Shown here piece by piece: positions 41,803 to 44,143 of a stretch of 44,143 bases of DNA. The stretch covers positions 1 to 44,143 of the forward strand of contig CAYTSD010000010.1 in assembly GCA_964440495.1 (NCBI GenBank), read 5' to 3'. Each line of letters starts with the position of its first letter. Position 1 is the stretch's first letter. Made by a program: the position numbers and the translations under genes. The notes beneath the pieces were generated by a model that saw nothing but the letters and a program-made list of their open reading frames with translations, did no database searches and was not told where the DNA came from. This DNA is from Benthortus sp964440495. GTDB taxonomy: Archaea; Thermoproteota; Nitrososphaeria_A; Caldarchaeales; Wolframiiraptoraceae.

Positions 41803-42600
41803 TTATTCTTGGGTTAGGCTGCTGAGAAACTTGTTTATGGCATTGTTGAATTCTTTCGGGTTCTCGAAGTTGCTTAGGTGCCCTGTTCCCTTGATCAACG
41901 ATATTGCGGCTTGAGGTATTGTTCTAGCCATGAATAATGCTGACTCAACGGGGACTATCTGGTCTTGGTCACCTGCAATTATGAGGGTTGGAACACGTAT
42001 CTTCTTCAGAAGGTCTGTGTTGTCAGGCCTCTCAGCCAAAGCCTTCAAAGTCGCTATCAGCGTCTCCTCATTGCATCCCTCCATGAAGCTTCTAACTTGT
42101 CTTACTAGATCGGCCTTCTCAGCGTTTTGTGGGGAGAGGAGACGTGCGGCGGATTCCTCCAAGAACCTATCTTTACCTTCCTTCCTAATCCTCTCCATAA
42201 GGGTGAGTCTATTCCTCCTCTTCTCCTCGGTGTCTGCTTCAGCCCTGGTGTTGGTTAGGATTAGGCTCTGAACCTGTTTAGAGTATCTTCGTATGAGCTG
42301 GAAGGCGATATATCCTCCCATAGAGTGTCCCACTACAACACCTGGAGCAGCGTTAAGCTCAAGCATTAGGGATGAGACATCGTCGGCGAAATCCTTAATG
42401 GAGTAGGGGCCAGAAGGCTTATCTGACTCACCGAATCCTCGGAGGTCGAGGGCTATGACACGATACTTCCCTGAGAGTGCGGAGATCTGAGGCGTCCACA
42501 TCCTCCTAGAGAGGGGGAATCCATGTATGAAGACTACCGGTAAACCCTTCCCAGACTCCTCATAAGCTATCTTAACACCCTTAATACTAAGTGTAGGCAT
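41803..42600 (-). CDS. alpha/beta hydrolase
   Basis: A 265-residue alpha/beta-fold hydrolase. The oxyanion strand is VVFIHGFPLSRRMW near residue 21. The nucleophile elbow is VVGHSMGGYIA (Ser) near 92, the acid loop is IIAGDQDQIVP (Asp) near 207 and the His is in IKGTGHLSNFENP near 240. It resembles 3-oxoadipate enol-lactonase and related esterases, but this broad superfamily does not allow a firm substrate. TTAATTAG-type sequence at 42623-42630 is at leaderless TATA distance. Confidence 0.9.
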   Translation of the reverse strand: MPTLSIKGVKIAYEESGKGLPVVFIHGFPLSRRMWTPQISALSGKYRVIALDLRGFGESDKPSGPYSIKDFADDVSSLMLELNAAPGVVVGHSMGGYIAFQLIRRYSKQVQSLILTNTRAEADTEEKRRNRLTLMERIRKEGKDRFLEESAARLLSPQNAEKADLVRQVRSFMEGCNEETLIATLKALAERPDNTDLLKKIRVPTLIIAGDQDQIVPVESALFMARTIPQAAISLIKGTGHLSNFENPKEFNNAINKFLSSLTQE

Positions 42601-42632
42601 ATTTAAAGCCGGGAAAAGGGATCTAATTAATA

Positions 42633-43121
42633 TTAGACATACATCTTGGCCTTGAATCTCTCAATAAATTTGTCTGGATTGCTCGGAGTAATTATATAGT
42701 TCAGCTTATCGGTTCTTATCAAGACCCCGTCACTGTAATTTGTTATAAGCATGAATGTTCTCCCAAGGCTGGGAATATGGTAGTAGCCTCCATAGAAGCT
42801 TGCGCCGAAGAGTCTTAGACCAAAGGGAACGAATGTTCTCTGTACCTCACGAACCTCTTTAAACCTAATCTTCTTCGACCCTCCAACGAGAATCGGAGCC
42901 TTTATCAGAATCTCGTCCTCCGTTAAGATGTAACGTGTCCTATAAATCGAGACAATTAAATACAGAATTAAGGCATCAATAGCTGCGATTACTATGGAAA
43001 CTAGTAAACCTATCTTAGGAATGGCTAAAGCTATCCATATCCCTAAAACTCCGAGAAACACTGCGGTCAAGATATAAAACAGTGAAATCCACCTTGAAAC
43101 ACTAGGCCTATTAACATACAT
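42633..43121 (-). CDS. membrane protein with bacterial PH domain (PF10882-like)
   Basis: A protein of about 162 residues. Two transmembrane helices (FYILTAVFLGVLGIWIAL and IGLLVSIVIAAIDALILYLI) are followed by a PH-like domain with RYILTEDEILIKAPI, FGLRLFGASFYGGYYHIP and NYIITPSNPDKFIERF, the pattern of the bacterial PH_5 group. The frame is open to an ATG at 43214 whose CATG is shared with the divergent aldolase gene. I chose ATG 43121 because GGAGAG lies just upstream and because the TATA element at 43183-43192 predicts a start near 43161. Its function is unknown. Confidence 0.82.
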   Translation of the reverse strand: MYVNRPSVSRWISLFYILTAVFLGVLGIWIALAIPKIGLLVSIVIAAIDALILYLIVSIYRTRYILTEDEILIKAPILVGGSKKIRFKEVREVQRTFVPFGLRLFGASFYGGYYHIPSLGRTFMLITNYSDGVLIRTDKLNYIITPSNPDKFIERFKAKMYV

Positions 43122-43182
43122 GGTCTCTCCATAAATTTCAGGTTCAGCCACGCTATTAAATTCTGACCTCTCTTTGGAAAGA

Positions 43183-43192
43183 GATATATATT
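43183..43192. promoter_or_regulatory. TATA element shared by the PH-domain and aldolase genes
   Basis: GATATATATT is nearly symmetrical. It is centred 26 bases before the aldolase ATG at 43213 (leaderless). On the minus strand it predicts a start near 43161, about 40 bases before the chosen PH-domain ATG. Confidence 0.55.
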
Positions 43193-43212
43193 GATTATTC
43201 AAGGTTCTCTTC

Positions 43213-43998
43213 ATGCCAAGTCTTAAGAGTATTCTGAAAAGTGGTAAACCTGCGCTTGGAACGTGGATAACTATAAATCATCCGGATGTGGTTGACGCAC
43301 TTTCAGATCTCCCATTCGATTGGTTTGTCTTCGACATGGAGCATGCGCCTCTAGAAATCTCGGATGTAGAGGTTTTGCTGATGCCTCTGAAGAACTCTGA
43401 GATAACTCCCCTAGTGAGGGTTCCATGGAACGACATGGTAATGATAAAAAGGGTTCTAGATATTGGGGCAAAGGGAATACTTGTCCCATGGGTCAATAGT
43501 AGGGAGGAAGCAGAGGCAGCGGTAAGATACGCATCTTATCCCCCGAATGGCGTGAGAGGAACAGGACCTAGGAGATGCGTTAGATACGGTGAAAGAGATT
43601 TCTTAGATTACTATGAAAAATTCGAGAAGGAGGAGAGAGTAATAATAGTGCAGATAGAGTCGGCTAAAGCTTTGGAAAATGTCGAGGAGATAGTCTCAAC
43701 CCCTGGAATAGACGCGGCGTTCATAGGACCCATGGATCTATCCGTGAATCTCGGAATACCTGCAGAATATGATAACCCAAAGTTTGTTGACGCCGTCAAC
43801 AGAATCTTATCTGCGTGTAAAAAACATGGTGTAGCGCCTGGGATCCATGCATTCAATCTCGATATGGCGAAGAAGGTTATAGACATGGGATTCCAATTCG
43901 TGGCGCTAATGACTGATCTAGGAGTTATGAAGACAGGGTTCAAGAACGTGTTAAGCGAGTTCGGAAGACTTGAGAAGAAGGTTGCGAAAGGATACTAG
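43213..43998 (+). CDS. HpcH/HpaI family aldolase
   Basis: A class II pyruvate-dependent aldolase of 261 residues, related to 2-dehydro-3-deoxyglucarate aldolase and HpaI. Visible are LGTWITINHPDVVDAL, FVFDMEHAPLE near residue 38, LVRVPWND with the substrate Arg, the metal ligand Glu in IVQIESAKAL near 150 and Asp in FIGPMDLSVNLG near 175. The exact aldehyde partner is not predictable. The ATG matches both the family start and the TATA position. Confidence 0.92.
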   Translation: MPSLKSILKSGKPALGTWITINHPDVVDALSDLPFDWFVFDMEHAPLEISDVEVLLMPLKNSEITPLVRVPWNDMVMIKRVLDIGAKGILVPWVNSREEAEAAVRYASYPPNGVRGTGPRRCVRYGERDFLDYYEKFEKEERVIIVQIESAKALENVEEIVSTPGIDAAFIGPMDLSVNLGIPAEYDNPKFVDAVNRILSACKKHGVAPGIHAFNLDMAKKVIDMGFQFVALMTDLGVMKTGFKNVLSEFGRLEKKVAKGY

Positions 43999-44022
43999 AC
44001 CAGAAACCTCTTTCTAGATAAA

Positions 44023-44081
44023 CGGTTCAGAGCTTTTCACCTTCCTCACAGCTCAGGCAGCCAGGACTCATCATCACCAAC
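44023..44081 (-). ncRNA. C/D box guide sRNA
   Basis: Minus strand order: C box ATGATGA (44074-44068; an overlapping GTGATGA at 44077-44071 is the alternative), 11-base guide GTCCTGGCTGC, D' box CTGA (44056-44053), spacer GCT, C' box GTGAGGA (44049-44043, one mismatch), 12-base guide AGGTGAAAAGCT and D box CTGA (44030-44027). GGTT before C and AACC at the D end could form a short stem. The D'-spacer-C' block is nearly the same as in the RNA at 41.7 kb. GCTTAAG at 44107-44101 is a TATA candidate at the right distance. Confidence 0.78.
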
Positions 44082-44089
44082 CCTATGAA

Positions 44090-44096
44090 ATTTTTT
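44090..44096 (+). terminator. oligo-T run after the aldolase gene
   Basis: TTTTTT follows the aldolase stop by about 92 bases on the plus strand, before the next promoter; a possible intrinsic terminator. Confidence 0.25.
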
Positions 44097-44123
44097 CTAA
44101 CTTAAGCTTTTCGTATTAAGGTG

Positions 44124-44143
44124 GTGATCGTTCCCATCGAATT
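44124..44143 (+). CDS. possible start of the next gene (partial)
   Basis: GTG at 44124 (or 44121) opens a frame reading (M)IVPIE to the window end. CTTAAG at 44101-44106 is about 20 bases upstream, close to leaderless TATA distance. Only six codons are visible, so this is tentative. Confidence 0.25.

Noticed and set aside
1..44143. Insertion sequences, prophage or an antiviral defence island
   Set aside because: No transposase, integrase, terminal repeats, Cas or restriction genes are visible; HerA-NurA alone is not enough to call a defence system.

Overview
This 44.1 kb window is archaeal. It carries MCM, GINS, Orc1/Cdc6, both RFC subunits, Hel308, HerA-NurA, aEF-2, archaeal TrmG10, Taw1, UPF0201, a crenactin-type actin, C/D box guide RNAs and TATA-led, often leaderless, genes. 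Crenactin plus this replication set points to the TACK side of the Archaea (Aigarchaeota, Korarchaeota, Thermoproteales or relatives). The C/D RNAs and GC-rich tRNA stems suggest a thermophile. I cannot assign the lineage more closely. One run of 10 N (38155-38164) marks this as a draft assembly.

Layout. 0-5.7 kb: an exported protein of unknown function, a C/D RNA, UPF0201, an overlapping prs-trmG10-rnz operon and a small phosphatase. 5.7-14.2 kb: a replication island with gins23-mcm-hel308, tRNA-Gly, orc1/cdc6, and rfcS-rfcL; rfcS appears to start at CTG. 14.2-19.2 kb: TatD, metallo-beta-lactamase (MBL) fold hydrolases, a small membrane protein, a PflX-like radical SAM enzyme, a MoaD with an unusual C-terminal tail, and dCTP deaminase. 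18.4-21.6 kb: an operon of an unknown protein, crenactin, a coiled-coil protein that looks like an arcadin-2 counterpart, and an MBL hydrolase. 21.6-25.4 kb: cupin, aEF-2 and Mrp. 25.4-25.8 kb: an AT-rich gap with three 21-bp repeats. 25.8-31.4 kb: a dehydrogenase, an IMPase-family phosphatase, Taw1, HIT, MoaC, MoaB, MoaE and S4. 31.5-36.1 kb: a CoxD-like MoxR ATPase, a CoxE-like VWA protein, MoeA, a small conserved protein and DUF89. 36.1-39.0 kb: one large membrane-anchored matrixin-like metalloprotease split by the N gap. 39.1-41.7 kb: herA-nurA. 41.7-44.1 kb: two C/D RNAs, an alpha/beta hydrolase, a PH-domain membrane protein, an HpcH/HpaI aldolase and the first bases of another gene.

How the genes fit together. 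The replication genes supply helicase, helicase cofactor, origin recognition and clamp loading. HerA-NurA adds end resection and Hel308 adds fork repair. MoaB, C, D, E and MoeA cover most of molybdenum cofactor synthesis, and the CoxD/CoxE-like pair beside moeA suggests maturation of a molybdenum hydroxylase. The crenactin operon is the cytoskeletal element.

The genome is very compact. Eight convergent gene pairs overlap at their 3' ends, many operon genes overlap by 4 bp, and several divergent pairs appear to share one near-symmetrical TATA element. No CRISPR array, insertion sequence or prophage is visible.
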